Shown piece after piece: positions 1-10,591 of a stretch of DNA of 49,277 nucleotides (position 1 is its first letter; the number at the start of each line of letters is the position of its first letter). The notes below the pieces were generated by a model. It ran no database searches. It was not told the origin of the DNA and saw nothing but the letters and a program-made list of their open reading frames with translations. The position numbers were made by a program, and so were the translations under genes. This DNA comes from Brachionus rotundiformis (taxonomy: Eukaryota > Rotifera > Eurotatoria > Ploima > Brachionidae). The stretch lies in assembly GCA_016802295.1 (NCBI GenBank), contig JAESIW010000020.1:2592808-2642084 (forward strand). Reading direction: 5' to 3'.

Positions 1-189
1 TATAAAAATAAATTAAAGCAACGGTTAAGATGGTATTGTCGACATAAATAACTAAGAAACTGCATAGTCGATTGAGCTAAGTCGTTGTTAAATAAAATAC
101 TCGACCCGATATATACAATCTGGAAAATATTAAAAATGAAAGAATGTGAAATTTTTAACATTTCGCCAACCTCGATTTTATTAATTTGA
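1..189. repeat. Direct repeat DR1, copy 1
   Basis: The first 180 bases match 8693-8872 base for base, and the match continues to 189 with one mismatch. The repeat may extend upstream of the window. It has no open reading frame. Copy 1 borders the presumed 3' end of HelA-1, and the two copies enclose HelA-1 and the HtrL-like gene. It could be a dispersed repeat, the end of a larger element, or a target region duplicated with its cargo. Confidence 0.9.
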
Positions 190-611
190 TCTTGCCACAA
201 AACCTAAAATCTTGCAGATTTTGTACAGGTCCTACCGGCTTTGCTCACTCTTTTTTTTCAAATAAAATCTTTAGTATATAAATGAGTTATAATTTTTTTT
301 AAAAACTGTATTCAAATCAAAACTTGACGTAAGATTTTTACTTTAATGATTTAACTATAAAAAAATTAATCAAAAGTTAGTCAAAACGCTATTTATTTCT
401 AGGTTTTAAATAGACTTTGTTTGAAATTTTTTCTTGAAGAAATTTATACTAAGTTAATTTTATAAAATTTTTTTTTTTATTTAATTGTAAATAATAAATC
501 TAAATTTTGATTTGAAAAGATAAAAGAATTTCTTTTTTAATAATGTTTATTAGGTTAAATGTATAAAAAAGAGATATCAAAAAAAAAATGATAAAATAAA
601 AATAACCAAAA
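190..611 (-). other. HelA-1 3' noncoding tail
   Basis: This AT-rich stretch follows the HelA-1 stop codon. Read on the minus strand, about 290-600 aligns with 18577-18990 after HelA-2, with shared blocks around AGTATAAATTT and AAGTTTTGATT, so it is inherited 3' noncoding sequence of family A. Near the distal end is a small hairpin, AAAATC/GATTTT with a 5-base loop (206-222). A hairpin near the 3' end is expected of Helitrons, but the stem is short. Confidence 0.6.
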
Positions 612-2240
612 TTAATTAAAAATTTCGCGAAAAACAAGATTTTTTGTGTAAACACCATTGTTATTTGGTGTCAAATGTAATATGCCTTGACGATTAGAAC
701 CCATCATATGAGTTTCAACCAAAACGGACAGCGACTGAAAATTGCAGACACGAGACGCCGCTACATACGCTTTATTTATTGTCATTGCGAATGACAATCT
801 AAATGTAAATTGAATACGTCTAAGCCAAACACCAGCATCAGTTTGGTTAGATCTAAATTCTTTTCGTGGAAACCGAATTCATTGCCTTGTTGAGGCCCAG
901 TCAACACAGAACATCTGATAGTATGTTGATTGCATTGAGTAACGCGTAATCTTGTACCATTGCACAACCCATAGAAAACAGACCAATTTTTTAACAGCAT
1001 AACAATGGCTCCCAATTTTATGTTCAAACAATGAGGCTGAAATCCATTAGGTGTTGCTCTTAGTGCTTCCTCAATTCGATAATCGTCAACATCATCAATA
1101 ATTCCAGTCTCACGATTTATTTTATTTGTTGTCGATAAATATTCATAATTTTCACAGAGCAATCTATCCAAAATTACTTCATTTATTTCAAGAGAGTCCC
1201 TGTTGGTTGGACATAAAATCGCATTATTTAAACGATTCTGTTGATCCAATTCGAGAAGTCCTTCGCCAAAAACTTGGTTACCAATATTATCCGTGCAATT
1301 ATACCTATCAGGAAATCTTATCATATACTGACCATCATAATACGACTAAGGCCATTACCAATTTCCATTAGCCAATTTTGTTCATTTGGATCCGCTCGAA
1401 CGTTTTCAGTCAGCTGTAGCTTTGTAAACAATGGCCATAAAGGTGAATTTTTTAAGCACATAAGTATGCCAGCCTCAATATTTTCGTTGTCCGACACTGG
1501 ACAACATTGACGAAAGTCACCAGCAAGCAATATTGGTTTGCCTCAAAAAGAAATATTCGGCTTTTGCATTATGTCGCGTAATAAACGATCGACACACTCC
1601 AACATTGCTCTTGATACAATTGAAGCTTCGTCGACAACAAAAAGCCTACATTGACGAAGTTCTTGAGCTTGTTTGGAATGAACATTGATGCTACTTGTTA
1701 CACCCATATAAGTTGGAATTGGTTTTTTAAATCTTGAGTGAATTGTTCGTCAATCGCCAATCAACAAAGAGGAAGCGATTCCATTAAAACTCTAGCAATC
1801 ATTGGCATATTCTGCTGTCCTAAATGATGATACAATTACTTTGATGATACAATAAATTTGTAAAATAAGAATTTAACAGTTTAATTTTAATTAATAAAAT
1901 TACATTTATCACATTTGTTTTACCAGTTCCTCAAGGAGCGTTTAAGAAAAAGCTTTTATTTATTCTAGGGTCATTACTATTGACTGCTTCTAAAATTACA
2001 TCAATTGCATTCTATTGAAACTAAGTGTTACACTTTAACTATAAATAAAGTAAATATACTCTTTGTTGAATGTTAAGAGTTAAATTCAAATGATGTGACT
2101 CTTCGGCATGTTGTTCAGGAGTCATTTCTTCCAAATTTGGTGGCATATCCCTATTACGCCACTGTAGACCACGATTGTCCGGTATTGGCAAATTGTTTTC
2201 GTTAACGTCTTGCCAAAAGACTCCATTATAAATCTTATGT
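612..2240 (-). pseudogene. HelA-1 PIF1-type helicase domain, broken
   Basis: This is the C-terminal helicase of HelA-1, which in intact Helitrons unwinds DNA during rolling-circle transposition. Reading down from about 2240 I see a conserved lead-in ending near 2060, then a Walker A motif whose first glycine codon is TGA, then motif II (VVDEAS, near 1620). Motif III follows as AGDFRQCCPV (near 1510), preceded by another in-frame TGA. Next are the post-motif region (782-1324) and the motif FAMTINKA (near 790). That motif runs directly into YVAASRV, so the roughly 25 residues that normally separate motifs V and VI are missing. The protein ends NNGVYTKNLVFREIFN, a tail shared with HelA-2. Several frames are needed, so it cannot be functional. 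Confidence 0.75.
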
Positions 2241-2250
2241 GCTATGATGA

Positions 2251-2952
2251 TTAAAATTTAAATCTTTTTAATAGAAAATTATTTTTTTTAACACATACAC
2301 CAAGTGCCTTGTGATATTTGGCATCATCAATTTCGTGTCTGTAATCCTCAGACATTAAATCTTTAAATACTTCCCACAATTCTAAAGCATTTGGATTTGT
2401 AGGATTATTATGGTACAACAATGTAACAAACAAAAATCTTGTTTTAAGAATATTTAATTAATGTTTCTATCTAAAATATTTAATTTTTAGATACCTAATC
2501 CTGTATGGTAATTCAGTCCGGCAAATCTCCTCCATCGTTGTAAACCATTGTTGATTGTTTTTAACAAGATGACGCGTACGTGCAGCCTTTTCAAATGTAG
2601 CATATACTCGTCCATTTACTGTTTTCAAGAAAACATATGATGTTGGTCCACGAACATGTAACAACAAAAGCTTTAAGTGAAATAGCTCACGATTATTTGG
2701 ATGAATAAACGGTATACGACCAATTATTTTCTCGGCCCTGTTCACTTGAACTCGTTTAACCCATCGTTTGCTATTTGAGTCGAAACAGTAATGATGAACA
2801 ATCTCTTGGTACAAATATTGATTGGCACGATTATCATGAACATTTAATTCGAAAAAATCAGTCAACATTGTTCTTGAAACATTATTAGCTACGCGTTGAA
2901 CGTTGTTGCGAGTAAAAACAACATTTTGTTTATTTTCTAAACGAATCAACAA
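2251..2952 (-). pseudogene. HelA-1 region between Rep and helicase
   Basis: Two exons join the Rep and helicase parts. The upper one (2495-2952) has an FFELN...ANQYLYQEIVHHY segment, a VHVRGPTSY-like segment and the NNQQWFTTMEEICRTELPYRIR segment that precedes the helicase in Helitrons. An intron of about 57 bp (2438-2494, GT at 2494-2493 and AG at 2439-2438 on the minus strand) joins it to LLYHNNPTNPNALELWEVFKDL. A second intron begins at about 2306, where the sequence stops matching the family. The same protein segments occur in HelA-2 (18328-18520) and HelB-1 (21458-21649). Confidence 0.7.
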
Positions 2953-3078
2953 ATGAATTATTGTGTGTGATATTTCATGTCGTTTAAAGCCGATGATTTT
3001 ATCAAAAGATTCTATCGAACTGACATAACGTTAGCTTTTATATGTTCTTATTTCATCATAAATCTCATTATTATATCA

Positions 3079-3781
3079 TCATATATTTTCTTCATTATTA
3101 TATCTGGCGACATTTTCACCATTATCAATATCATCATCAGTTGGTACATTGTTTTCAATATCTCTATTCATTTGTACTTCATAATCATTATTTTCGACTG
3201 TTTCATTATCTTGATTTCGATTATTGAATTGATGATGATTAATTTGATCGAGCTCTTCTCTAATTATTCCGCGATTAGCAAAAGGCATATTATTGTTCAA
3301 TCCATATGCCTGTACATTTACACGGTCATTGCCTTTGCATACATAATTAAATATGTATTTCATTGAACCAAGATTTCCACAATATTCAACATTGATATGA
3401 CATTGAAACTTTTTAAACACTCTTGGATTATAAGGAATAACATAACGATTGTCAAGTTCATGACCTCTTACGAAAACAGTTCTACCATTATTACGCCTTC
3501 GATAAAGTATATAATTATTTAATCTCATTACAGTGGTATCACTATATTGCTTTAGATAGAGCAACGATTGCCGAATTGCTTCATACAAGAACTGTTTGCC
3601 AATATGGTCCATGAATCATTTTTGTTTTCACTAATTCAAACAATTCTCTATCCACCTCTGGATATGGTATTTCGGCACAAATAATCTGATCGATAAAGTC
3701 AGAAGTTGATGGTTTATCATTATCACTCATCCACAATAGTATATGGTCATGTGGCAAACCTCTTTTCTGGTATTTTTTCAC
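3079..3781 (-). pseudogene. HelA-1 Rep nuclease core (HUH and tyrosine motifs)
   Basis: This encodes the DNA-nicking core of a Helitron Rep. Minus-strand 3581-3781 holds KRGLPHDHILLWM, the HUH metal-binding motif. After a frame change, 3079-3612 holds MKYIFNYVCKG, which corresponds to the catalytic tyrosine motif of the family (KYLFKYVFKG in HelB-4). Asn/Asp-rich sequence follows. The frame shift between the two motifs separates metal site and tyrosine, so this copy is inactive. HelA-2 retains the HUH motif but has deleted the tyrosine segment. Confidence 0.8.
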
Positions 3782-3829
3782 TCTGACATGCGCTTCAACA
3801 ACACCAATTTTTCAACAAAATGTTCAGTT

Positions 3830-4967
3830 GTCCTCAAAAACTCATGGAACTTTAGATTGTACATTCGTGAACACAAATCAGGCCGAGATAAAATTGTCCA
3901 TTTGCTATTGTTTGCTGAAGTACAGGCCAGTACGGATTTGAAGTAAAGGTTATAAAGTAATCAGCCTTACCAAACCGTCCAACTAATTCCAATGCTGTTT
4001 CATTGCTCTATCACTACCTTCAAAAGTTGATGGTAAAATAAAAGCACGTCCGATTGATTGTTCTGGATTAAAATTATCGTTTAAACGATCCATAATACCT
4101 TTATAATCTAAGATCCTTAATTGTACTTGATTTTTTCGATTTTTTCAATTTTTATCCATAAAGAGACTACATATTCTTGAAACAATTTGCATATTTTAAA
4201 AATTAAACTATAATTTTTCAATCGTACATGAAGTCTTTGTTTATAAAATTCTTTTAAAGTTACTCTTGAGTTAGCGGTTAATTGCTCCTGATTATGTTGG
4301 TACCTCTCATCATATCCAGCTTCACCGTAAGACAACAACAACGTAAGACAAAGGACGACAAAAGAGGAAAACACAAAGGATCACAATCGGGATATCTCAG
4401 GTCAATACTTTGCATTTGATTATTGACTCGTTGAGGAGCAATATTAATTAATGGAAGTCCTTGTTCTCTGGCCTGTGCAAAAGCAATAACACCATCATCA
4501 GGTAGTCCATCTTGATCTTTAAAAACAGCTGCAATTTCACCGTCTATAGCTATGTCAGTAATTTTCCTTCTTTCTCTGGCATTAATAGGCACATTTCGAG
4601 TGATCTACATCCCTGGCACAAATCGAGTGATCTACATCCAAACACTAAATGGATCTTGTTCATTTTGAGAGCGAAGTATTTCTCTATTGGTCAAAAAAAG
4701 GCGAATTAATGAATTTGAATCAATCCTTACGATTTCCTCAGAGACAGGACGATTTTGTTCCTCGCAATTACGAACCATATTTTCAACAATAGCTCTTTCT
4801 GAATCCAACAATAAATACTGAGCTGCTCTTAAATTAAGATTTCCATTTGGTCCATTGAACATTGGTGGAATACGATAATAGACCGCGCCAAGTACTTTGT
4901 ACAAATATGGTAATCGATTATTATGCCTTTCATTGAGCCTATGCATATCATTATATAAATTGTCCAA
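3830..4967 (-). pseudogene. HelA-1 Helitron-like N region
   Basis: Three frames together encode the domain between the zinc segment and the Rep core. Recognisable blocks are RLPYLYKVLGAVYYRIPPMFNG (4632-4967), DGEIAAVFKDQDGLPDDG and SIDLRYPDCDPLCFPLL (4278-4592), FYKQRLHVRLKN...LFQEYVV (4117-4374) and NFNPEQSIGRAFILPSTF (near 4050). Each has a counterpart in HelA-2 at 16350-17450. A short tandem duplication around 4590-4640 interrupts the frame after DPFSVWM, and 3830-4000 carries several stops. Confidence 0.75.
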
Positions 4968-4975
4968 AATTCGAT

Positions 4976-5979
4976 TTAACAGCTGCCAAATAATGAATTA
5001 TACTGTCGAATTTTGCTTATAAACTCTTCGTGTAATTGTCTTTGAATACGATTATTTGGATTTAATAATTGAATAAGAGTTGGATGGAACTGATCTATAA
5101 TTGGTACAACAATCTTATTCCTTTCACAGCATAGATTATAAACGCCACTTTTGTAGATTTCTTTAGGCCAGTAAAGAGCATTACAATATTGACATCCAAG
5201 TTCTAAATTTCCTTGATTATCAATTTCACTTGCGATAAGTCGTCCTATATTCCAATGCATATAATATGGCCTATTAGCACGACGTTCACGTCTTCTTTCA
5301 TTGACCAAGCCCAAACGTTGCATACGTTCTTTAGGTGTTTCATTCTCCCTGATTCGTGCTCGGTAGTCTCTTTGATATTGCAAACTTCTCTCCCGCTGCT
5401 CGGGAGTTTCAGAGCTTCTTCTATTACGGTGGCTTTGAGCGTCAATATTAAGACGATAATCTGCTTCTTCCGGAGTTTCTTTTTGTCTTTGATCCCTGTG
5501 TCGTTGAGAATAATTGACTTGACGATTGAGTCTTTTACTGACGTTTCGTTTTGTCTTTGTTGCCTGTGTCTCTGAGAATCATTGACTTGACGATTAAGCG
5601 TTTGTTCAGCAGTCTCATTGACTCTTGAAAGTCTATGTCGCTCAGCATCAGCAGCAATTCGATTAAAACGATCTGCAGGTTGTTCATTAGCTCTTCTTAT
5701 TCTTTCTCTCATTGCTCTCGTAATTACAAAATTTTCGTCTTCTGCAAATAAGCCAGAATCAATCTGCTGTATTTGATCGTCTTGCACGATTAGATATGGT
5801 TGAAACATCTTCATTTTGAACACGTCTAATTCTGTTCATCCGTTCTTCCCTATCGATAGATAAAGGAGTTCTTCCAGAACCAGTAGGTCTTCCAATACGC
5901 CTCAAATTAGGTGTCTGTGCATTATTCCCAATTTGATTAGATATATTAATGGCTTCATTCTCTTCGACTATACTTATGC
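4976..5979 (-). pseudogene. HelA-1 N-terminal arginine/ETPE repeats and zinc segment
   Basis: After an acceptor at about 5980 (TTTTCAG on the minus strand) the protein begins with GRPTGSGRTPLSID. It then runs into repeats of about 23 residues built on RRANE/NETPE with many Arg residues. Such repeats are common in Helitron-encoded proteins and are predicted to be helical and basic. The 5' to 3' frame changes near 5820 and 5500. The last part (4976-5383) carries CQYCNALYWPKE followed by a CC pair, which looks like a zinc-binding Cys cluster. The same cluster occurs in HelA-2 and, as CDHCGALYF...CC, in family B. Confidence 0.75.
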
Positions 5980-6033
5980 CTGAAAAAAATGAATTAAAAA
6001 TTTAAATATTAAATTTTAAAAAGAAAATTACTA

Positions 6034-6497
6034 AGTTCTAATTCAGATGTAATATCTGCAGTAGCTTCTTGCTGTTCCGAAGATGCAATTTGCTGATCAA
6101 AAGAGTACTCATGTTAATTACTAATTGGCTGATCATCTGTAATAACAATTTGTGTTGCAAAAGATGCGGAAGTTCCCGGACGTTGTTCACTGATTCGATC
6201 TACTGGTTCAATTTGTACTGTGTTAATTACTAAATTAAAGATTGTAATAAACAATTATTATATTTATTAAAACTATTTAAACATTACCATTAAATCTTCC
6301 TTTTATAGTTTTGATAGTTAAACTTATATTAGTCCTTTGTTGAAATTGCCGTTCGATTTCCGAATTAGACTAAACATTTAGAGCGCATTGATTAAATAAC
6401 TCTTTGAAAATTTCATCATCAATGTTTGAAAAAACAGTCTCTATCAATAAATAATTAACCGAAATAATTGTTAAATAATTTAGTGACTTGGAGGCAT
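6034..6497 (-). pseudogene. HelA-1 first exons
   Basis: I place the start at ATG 6497 because the first codons (MPPK after splicing) match family B. Exon 1 is only 10 bases (6488-6497). A 47-bp intron with GT and AG ends leads to exon 2 (6298-6440), which encodes DDEIFKELFNQCALN, a TAG, then SEIERQFQQRTNISLTIKT. The shape suggests a small helical DNA-binding domain. A later exon (6034-6217) encodes the HEY..DQQ...ADITSELE segment shared with HelA-2 and has an in-frame TAA. The splice sites are read by eye. Confidence 0.55.
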
Positions 6498-7229
6498 TTT
6501 AAATATTTAGATGAAAGTGATTGATATAATTTTCTTTATTTTGTTCTGAAAAGTGCAAAAGTAAAAATTTTATTTAATTGATTAAATTTTTTAGGGTTAA
6601 TTATTTCCCAATCAATTAATAAAATAAAAGTCTTTATTAGCTAAATAATTGAAATTTAATTTTTTTCATTTTGTTTGCTTGTTTATTGAAAAAAGTCCAA
6701 TGCAATTGTGATTTATTTTTAAAATTTTTCGTATTGGCAAATAACGGCTCTAGATTTAATTTATGCTTCAGATAGTCGAGATATTTATTAATGCACGATT
6801 AGTTAAAGTCAATTTTGAAATCGCTAAAAATAAACAAATTTTGCACATTTTGTTGAACAATAAAGTTTAACAATTCGCTAAAAAATTTGTCATTATTTAA
6901 TCTTGGATGCCTGTACAAACTCGACTATACTCATCTCTAAAATGAAAATGGAGTCGACTTAAAAAGAAGCTAAGACGAGTCGACTAAGCACAAAAAATGA
7001 CCAACACTATTTATGTAGCACATTTTTTAATTTTAATTTTTACTCTAGAATCTCAGCATAATTAAAGCCAAAATGAAGAAATTAAGAAAAAAAAAATTTA
7101 GGTTTTAAAATTAAGGAGTAAATTTTAAAAAAAAAAGGATTTAATTATTTTTTCTTTAAAAATCGAATCACCATTACAAAAAAATAAAACAATATGTTTG
7201 TTACAATAAAATAAATATAAAAAAATTTA
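6498..7229. other. Noncoding stretch between HelA-1 and the HtrL-like gene
   Basis: The stretch is AT-rich with long A and T runs. It presumably includes the 5' terminal region of HelA-1, but I could not define a 5' end. A small cluster of GAGTCGACT-type motifs lies at 6948-6990. There is no gene I can support. Confidence 0.4.
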
Positions 7230-8219
7230 TTACTTTATTATTGAAAATCTTTGCTCTTTACACGAATAATTTTTTGAAAAAAAATTTTGATAAAAAAACC
7301 ATTTATCGTATTTTTCTGAACAATTTAAATCATAAGTTTTTAATATTTTAACCAGTTCTGGATTCTTATAGTAAGCTATATAATTCATTATTGTTTGGTC
7401 TTTTCCTACAAAAAAACCATTTTTTAACCATTTATCATGAACCGAATAAAATTCTTTCGTTATTTTTTCAATGGCACTTGTTTCACCGGCAAAAAAAGTT
7501 CCCTCAATATAATTTTTTTTTATATCAATTATTGAATCATTAAAAGCGTTTATTTGTCCATAAAGGATTCTTTTTTTTAAAGTTTTTTTTAGTGAAATAA
7601 TGAACTTAGTGTCTGGCCAATATCTATATATTTTTTCTCTCCAAGCTCCTATATCGGTATAAATGAAAAAATCTGAGCCAAAAGGATTTAATTCTGTAGC
7701 TCTTTTAAGTATGTAATGCTTACTATTCCAAATTGCATAAAGACTTGGATTATGAATTTGTTTCTCTGGATCTAAATTATATTGAATGTTTTGATAATGA
7801 CGTTTATATTTTAAATTCCTCCAAATTTCGATTTCCGAGAATAGCGACCAAATATTTTGGTAGATATGAAAATTTATTTGAATTTTATTTTTTTCGCCTA
7901 AATATTTGAAAAATTTATAAGATTTTAGATCGCAAAATAAAATTAGAGGAGCCGTTAAACTTTTCATAAAATTTACTGACCAATTTTTATATTTATTTGA
8001 ATCATGCTTGTTTTTTCTCAAATTAAAAAAAAGTCCAACTATAGTTATATTACTCTTAGACTTATTCCCAATAAAGTAAGTTTTAACTAATTCACCGTTT
8101 AGAGGAGCTATTTCTTCTATTTTATTTGATTTCTTCTCTCTAATGTAAAAAAGTCGTAAAATGAAAATACAAAAAAAAAAATAAAAAACAATATTCTTTT
8201 TTTTTGAAAACGATTTCAT
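7230..8219 (-). CDS. HtrL/YibB-like glycosyltransferase, single exon
   Basis: This 329-residue protein is uninterrupted and starts at a clear ATG. Residues 9-24 form one hydrophobic segment after a lysine-rich start, so it is probably a type II membrane protein with its domain in the Golgi or ER lumen. The rest resembles the HtrL/YibB family of putative glycosyltransferases: CDLKSY at 96-101, NPFGSDFFIYTDIGAWR at 178-194, EGTFFAG at 239-245 and KDQTIMNYIAY at 273-283. The family has members in bacteria, nematodes and other invertebrates. Its substrate is unknown and I do not infer one. It sits between HelA-1 and DR1 copy 2, unlike any transposon gene, and is the only intact host-like gene here. 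The family call rests on motif recognition without a search. Confidence 0.6.
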   Translation of the reverse strand: MKSFSKKKNIVFYFFFCIFILRLFYIREKKSNKIEEIAPLNGELVKTYFIGNKSKSNITIVGLFFNLRKNKHDSNKYKNWSVNFMKSLTAPLILFCDLKSYKFFKYLGEKNKIQINFHIYQNIWSLFSEIEIWRNLKYKRHYQNIQYNLDPEKQIHNPSLYAIWNSKHYILKRATELNPFGSDFFIYTDIGAWREKIYRYWPDTKFIISLKKTLKKRILYGQINAFNDSIIDIKKNYIEGTFFAGETSAIEKITKEFYSVHDKWLKNGFFVGKDQTIMNYIAYYKNPELVKILKTYDLNCSEKYDKWFFYQNFFSKNYSCKEQRFSIIK

Positions 8220-8692
8220 TTTTATTTTAAAGCGAATATTTTAATTTTTTTGGAACAATAATCAAAAGTCTAAAATAAATTCTTAAAAAAAAATATTTTT
8301 TTATTGCCATAGTAATAAATTCAAGGCTCCACCTTTAGGATTTTTTTTTAAATTAAATTTTAATTTGCTCTTTTACTAAGTTTGTATCAGTCTATTCAGA
8401 ATAGAATTAAGTACTGATCGGAACACATTTTACGTACTCATTTGAACATGTTGAGTAAAAATTGAGATAATTAGATAATGGTTGGACTTTTAAAAATATC
8501 TCGTGTTTTGCAATATGTTGCTAACATAAATAGCAGCTGCAAACCTCAACAGTGGCGTCCCTATTTATGAAATTTTATTTTTTTTAAATACTAATTATAA
8601 CTCTTTTATTTATTATAATTAATGTGAAATTTAAAAAATCTACAGCTAATATAAATTTTTTTTAAAGTCGAGTCGATTTAAAAACTATTTTT
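8220..8692. other. AT-rich upstream region of the HtrL-like gene
   Basis: There is no gene here. The first part lies upstream of the minus-strand gene and would hold its promoter, but I see no distinctive site. The last bases (near 8660-8680) have a GTCGAGTCGA motif just before the DR1 repeat. Confidence 0.4.
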
Positions 8693-8881
8693 TATAAAAA
8701 TAAATTAAAGCAACGGTTAAGATGGTATTGTCGACATAAATAACTAAGAAACTGCATAGTCGATTGAGCTAAGTCGTTGTTAAATAAAATACTCGACCCG
8801 ATATATACAATCTGGAAAATATTAAAAATGAAAGAATGTGAAATTTTTAACATTTCGCCAACCTCGATTTTATGAATTTGA
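8693..8881. repeat. Direct repeat DR1, copy 2
   Basis: This is identical to 1-180 over its first 180 bases and matches to 189 with one mismatch, in the same orientation. Beyond this point the sequence differs completely from that following copy 1. The high identity points to a recent duplication or a recently active repeat. Confidence 0.9.
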
Positions 8882-8989
8882 ATTACTTTAGGTTCATTTA
8901 GCAGCCAATTATTTGAATTTTTTTAACTTATTTAGATTCATTGCTTTTAAAAGATACAGCTCTCTTTTCTTCGAGTATTTTTAGTGTTT

Positions 8990-9535
8990 TTCAATTTGAT
9001 ATTAAAATTTCTTCGGGTAATACGAGGATTTTGTCCTCGGTTAGATAGATTCTTAATGTATTGAATGCGAGTTCACAGTCGTCATTCCGTATCAGGTAAT
9101 TTTTATTTTTGGCTCATCTATTTTAAATAGTTGATTTGCTCATATGAACTTCTGAAGTTGAGTTTAGGTTTTGGGTCGTTTATATTGAAAGCGAGCTTCA
9201 GACATTGACTAGTCTCGTCTTATTTACCCATACGAAATTGAGTGACCCAAAAATATTATTTCTTGCTTCGCAACCTCGCATTTTTTCAATTTTACTGAGA
9301 ACTGATACTTTTTTATCTCATTAATCACAAATTCAATATGTTTGAAATGCTCGATTAGATTCTCGTGATGTAACAGGATATCGTCCAAGAAGACTCCTAC
9401 AAATCCAGCGATCATAAATCTATTCAAAACGTGGTTCATTGCTCTTTAAAATTTAGCTGGAGCATTCGTTAGACCCATGGGCATTACCAGGTATTCGAAA
9501 AGTCCCCACTCGCATGTAAACGCTGTAAGTTTTCG
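8990..9535 (-). pseudogene. Gypsy-type reverse transcriptase/RNase H fragment
   Basis: On the minus strand, 9535-9224 encodes typical LTR-retrotransposon RT blocks: TAFTCEWGLFEYLVMPMGLTNAPAKF, a TAG, then NHVLNRFM, VFLDDILLHHENLIEHF with the catalytic DD pair, and LKKCEVAKQEIIFLGH. About 9085-8990 adds CELAFNTLRIYLTEDKILVLP, which corresponds to the start of the RNase H part. Roughly 130 unrelated bases containing a 29-bp repeat (9107-9135) separate the two. No LTR or other gene is nearby. The motif spacing differs from the intact gypsy element at 27-31 kb, so this is a different lineage. Confidence 0.75.
9107..9135. repeat. 29-bp repeat, copy 1
   Basis: The 29 bases are identical to 10798-10826 and contain a near-palindrome, CTATTT-T-AAATAG. 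Here the repeat lies inside the broken gypsy fragment, so it probably arrived with a later insertion. Confidence 0.7.
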
Positions 9536-10441
9536 ACTTTAAGACTTCATTAAGATATGGAAATAGCGCTCATATAGATTTATTTTTGGAAAGCATTTAA
9601 ATTTAGTTAATTAAGAAAGAGTATATAAAATCGAGCAAATGGCTGAAATGAAAAGTCGAACTTAAAATTTAGAGGTGATTATGACCGGTGAGTCATAATG
9701 TTTTGGACAAGTTTCTAAGTACAAAATACTTGAAAAGATAATTGTAAAAGGCTGAAATTTTACACTTTTGTTAACTAGCTATTCTAGTTATTTTTTGTTG
9801 GTAATTGTTTTGAACTTGCTCGTGCCAAAAATGTACCTCCTATATTTTGAGCTCAGTGTCGCAGACTTTAAAAATTTTTGGAAAAACAAACAAAGTCATA
9901 TTCTTAACATTTTTAGCTCTCTAATGATCCTAAAATCATATTCTTATCGTTTTCCGTTCAAAAGATTTGATTAAAAAACCATCAATAAAAACTTATTTTA
10001 AAGATTTCAAAAAATTCGTAATCATCATCTTTTAATCGATTGCTTTCAATAGGAATATAAAACCGTAATTGTAAAGGGATGATCTTATAATTTTTATAAA
10101 TCTTAAAGGACAAGCTTTCTTAGCAAATATTGGTCATAAGAATTCCGTTCTTTATTTTAATGAATATATACTCAACTTTAGTTAAAAAATTATTTATGGC
10201 AATATTCCTCGTTTGCTAATTTAATTGCCCTTACCCTTTTATTAAAGCTTGAAACTTCTTTATTTTAAGTTCTATTTAGTTTTGGTTAAAATAAACTCTC
10301 ATCTTGTTAAAAACTCTTTGTTTTTTAATTGTTATCGTATATTATGTATAATATGATCTTTTTTACTTAATATGTTTAAATTTAAATTTTTTTTAATTAA
10401 TAAATAAAAAATTTACTTTTTTATTGAATAAATTCTGAATA
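9536..10441. other. AT-rich intergenic region
   Basis: I see no supported gene. The plus-strand reading frame at 9768-9974 is hydrophobic and low in complexity and resembles nothing I know. The stretch probably contains old transposon debris. Confidence 0.35.
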
Positions 10442-10591
10442 ATGGCTAAACCCTATGCATTAAGACATGTTGCTTTTCAGCATTTTAAAAATGGAAAGTC
10501 CGTAAGAGATATCAAAGAATTTCTTGGAGGTGAAGTTTTGCGTAGTTACGTGTATTATTAGGTTGAACAGTTTAAAATGTTCCAAGATTAA
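10442..10591 (+). pseudogene. Tc1/mariner-like helix-turn-helix fragment
   Basis: ATG 10442 opens 39 codons. They include ALRHVAFQHFKNGKSVRDIKEFLGG, which has the layout of the N-terminal helix-turn-helix of Tc1/mariner-type transposases (HF..GKSVRDI..FL). A TAG at 10559-10561 falls where a tryptophan would be expected (YY-stop-VEQF), after which the frame stays open to 10591. No DDE part follows, so this is a fragment. It could also be another HTH protein, as only about 50 residues are available. Confidence 0.5.

Larger units (their letters stand above)
190..6497 (-). mobile_element. HelA-1, decayed Helitron (family A)
   Basis: On the minus strand the parts of a Helitron RepHel protein appear in the usual order: an arginine-rich repeat region, a zinc-binding segment, the Helitron-like N region, the HUH Rep core and a PIF1-type helicase. 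Frameshifts and stop codons occur throughout, so this copy is dead. The 3' end is placed near 190 because the 3' noncoding tail is shared with HelA-2 down to about position 290 and a 6-bp hairpin (arms 206-211 and 217-222) lies close to the DR1 boundary. I see no clear terminal CTRR, so both ends are approximate. The 5' end is placed at the first recognisable ATG and the true end must lie upstream of it. Confidence 0.75.

Noticed and set aside
190..260. A CTRR-type terminus directly after the hairpin at the HelA-1 3' end
   Set aside because: No CTAG, CTAA, CTGG or CTGA lies at suitable distance on the minus strand; the end is therefore left approximate.
2977..3366. Plus-strand frame of 129 codons, hydrophobic and Ile-rich
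   Set aside because: It lies opposite the HelA-1 Rep segment on the minus strand; Asn/Asp-rich coding on one strand gives Ile/Leu-rich shadow frames on the other.
1..8881. DR1 as the LTRs of a retrotransposon
   Set aside because: The enclosed DNA has Helitron and glycosyltransferase genes but no gag or pol; I see no primer site or polypurine tract at the inner edges.
9768..9974. Plus-strand 68-codon hydrophobic frame
   Set aside because: It has low complexity, no relation to neighbours and no splice context; probably chance in AT-rich DNA.
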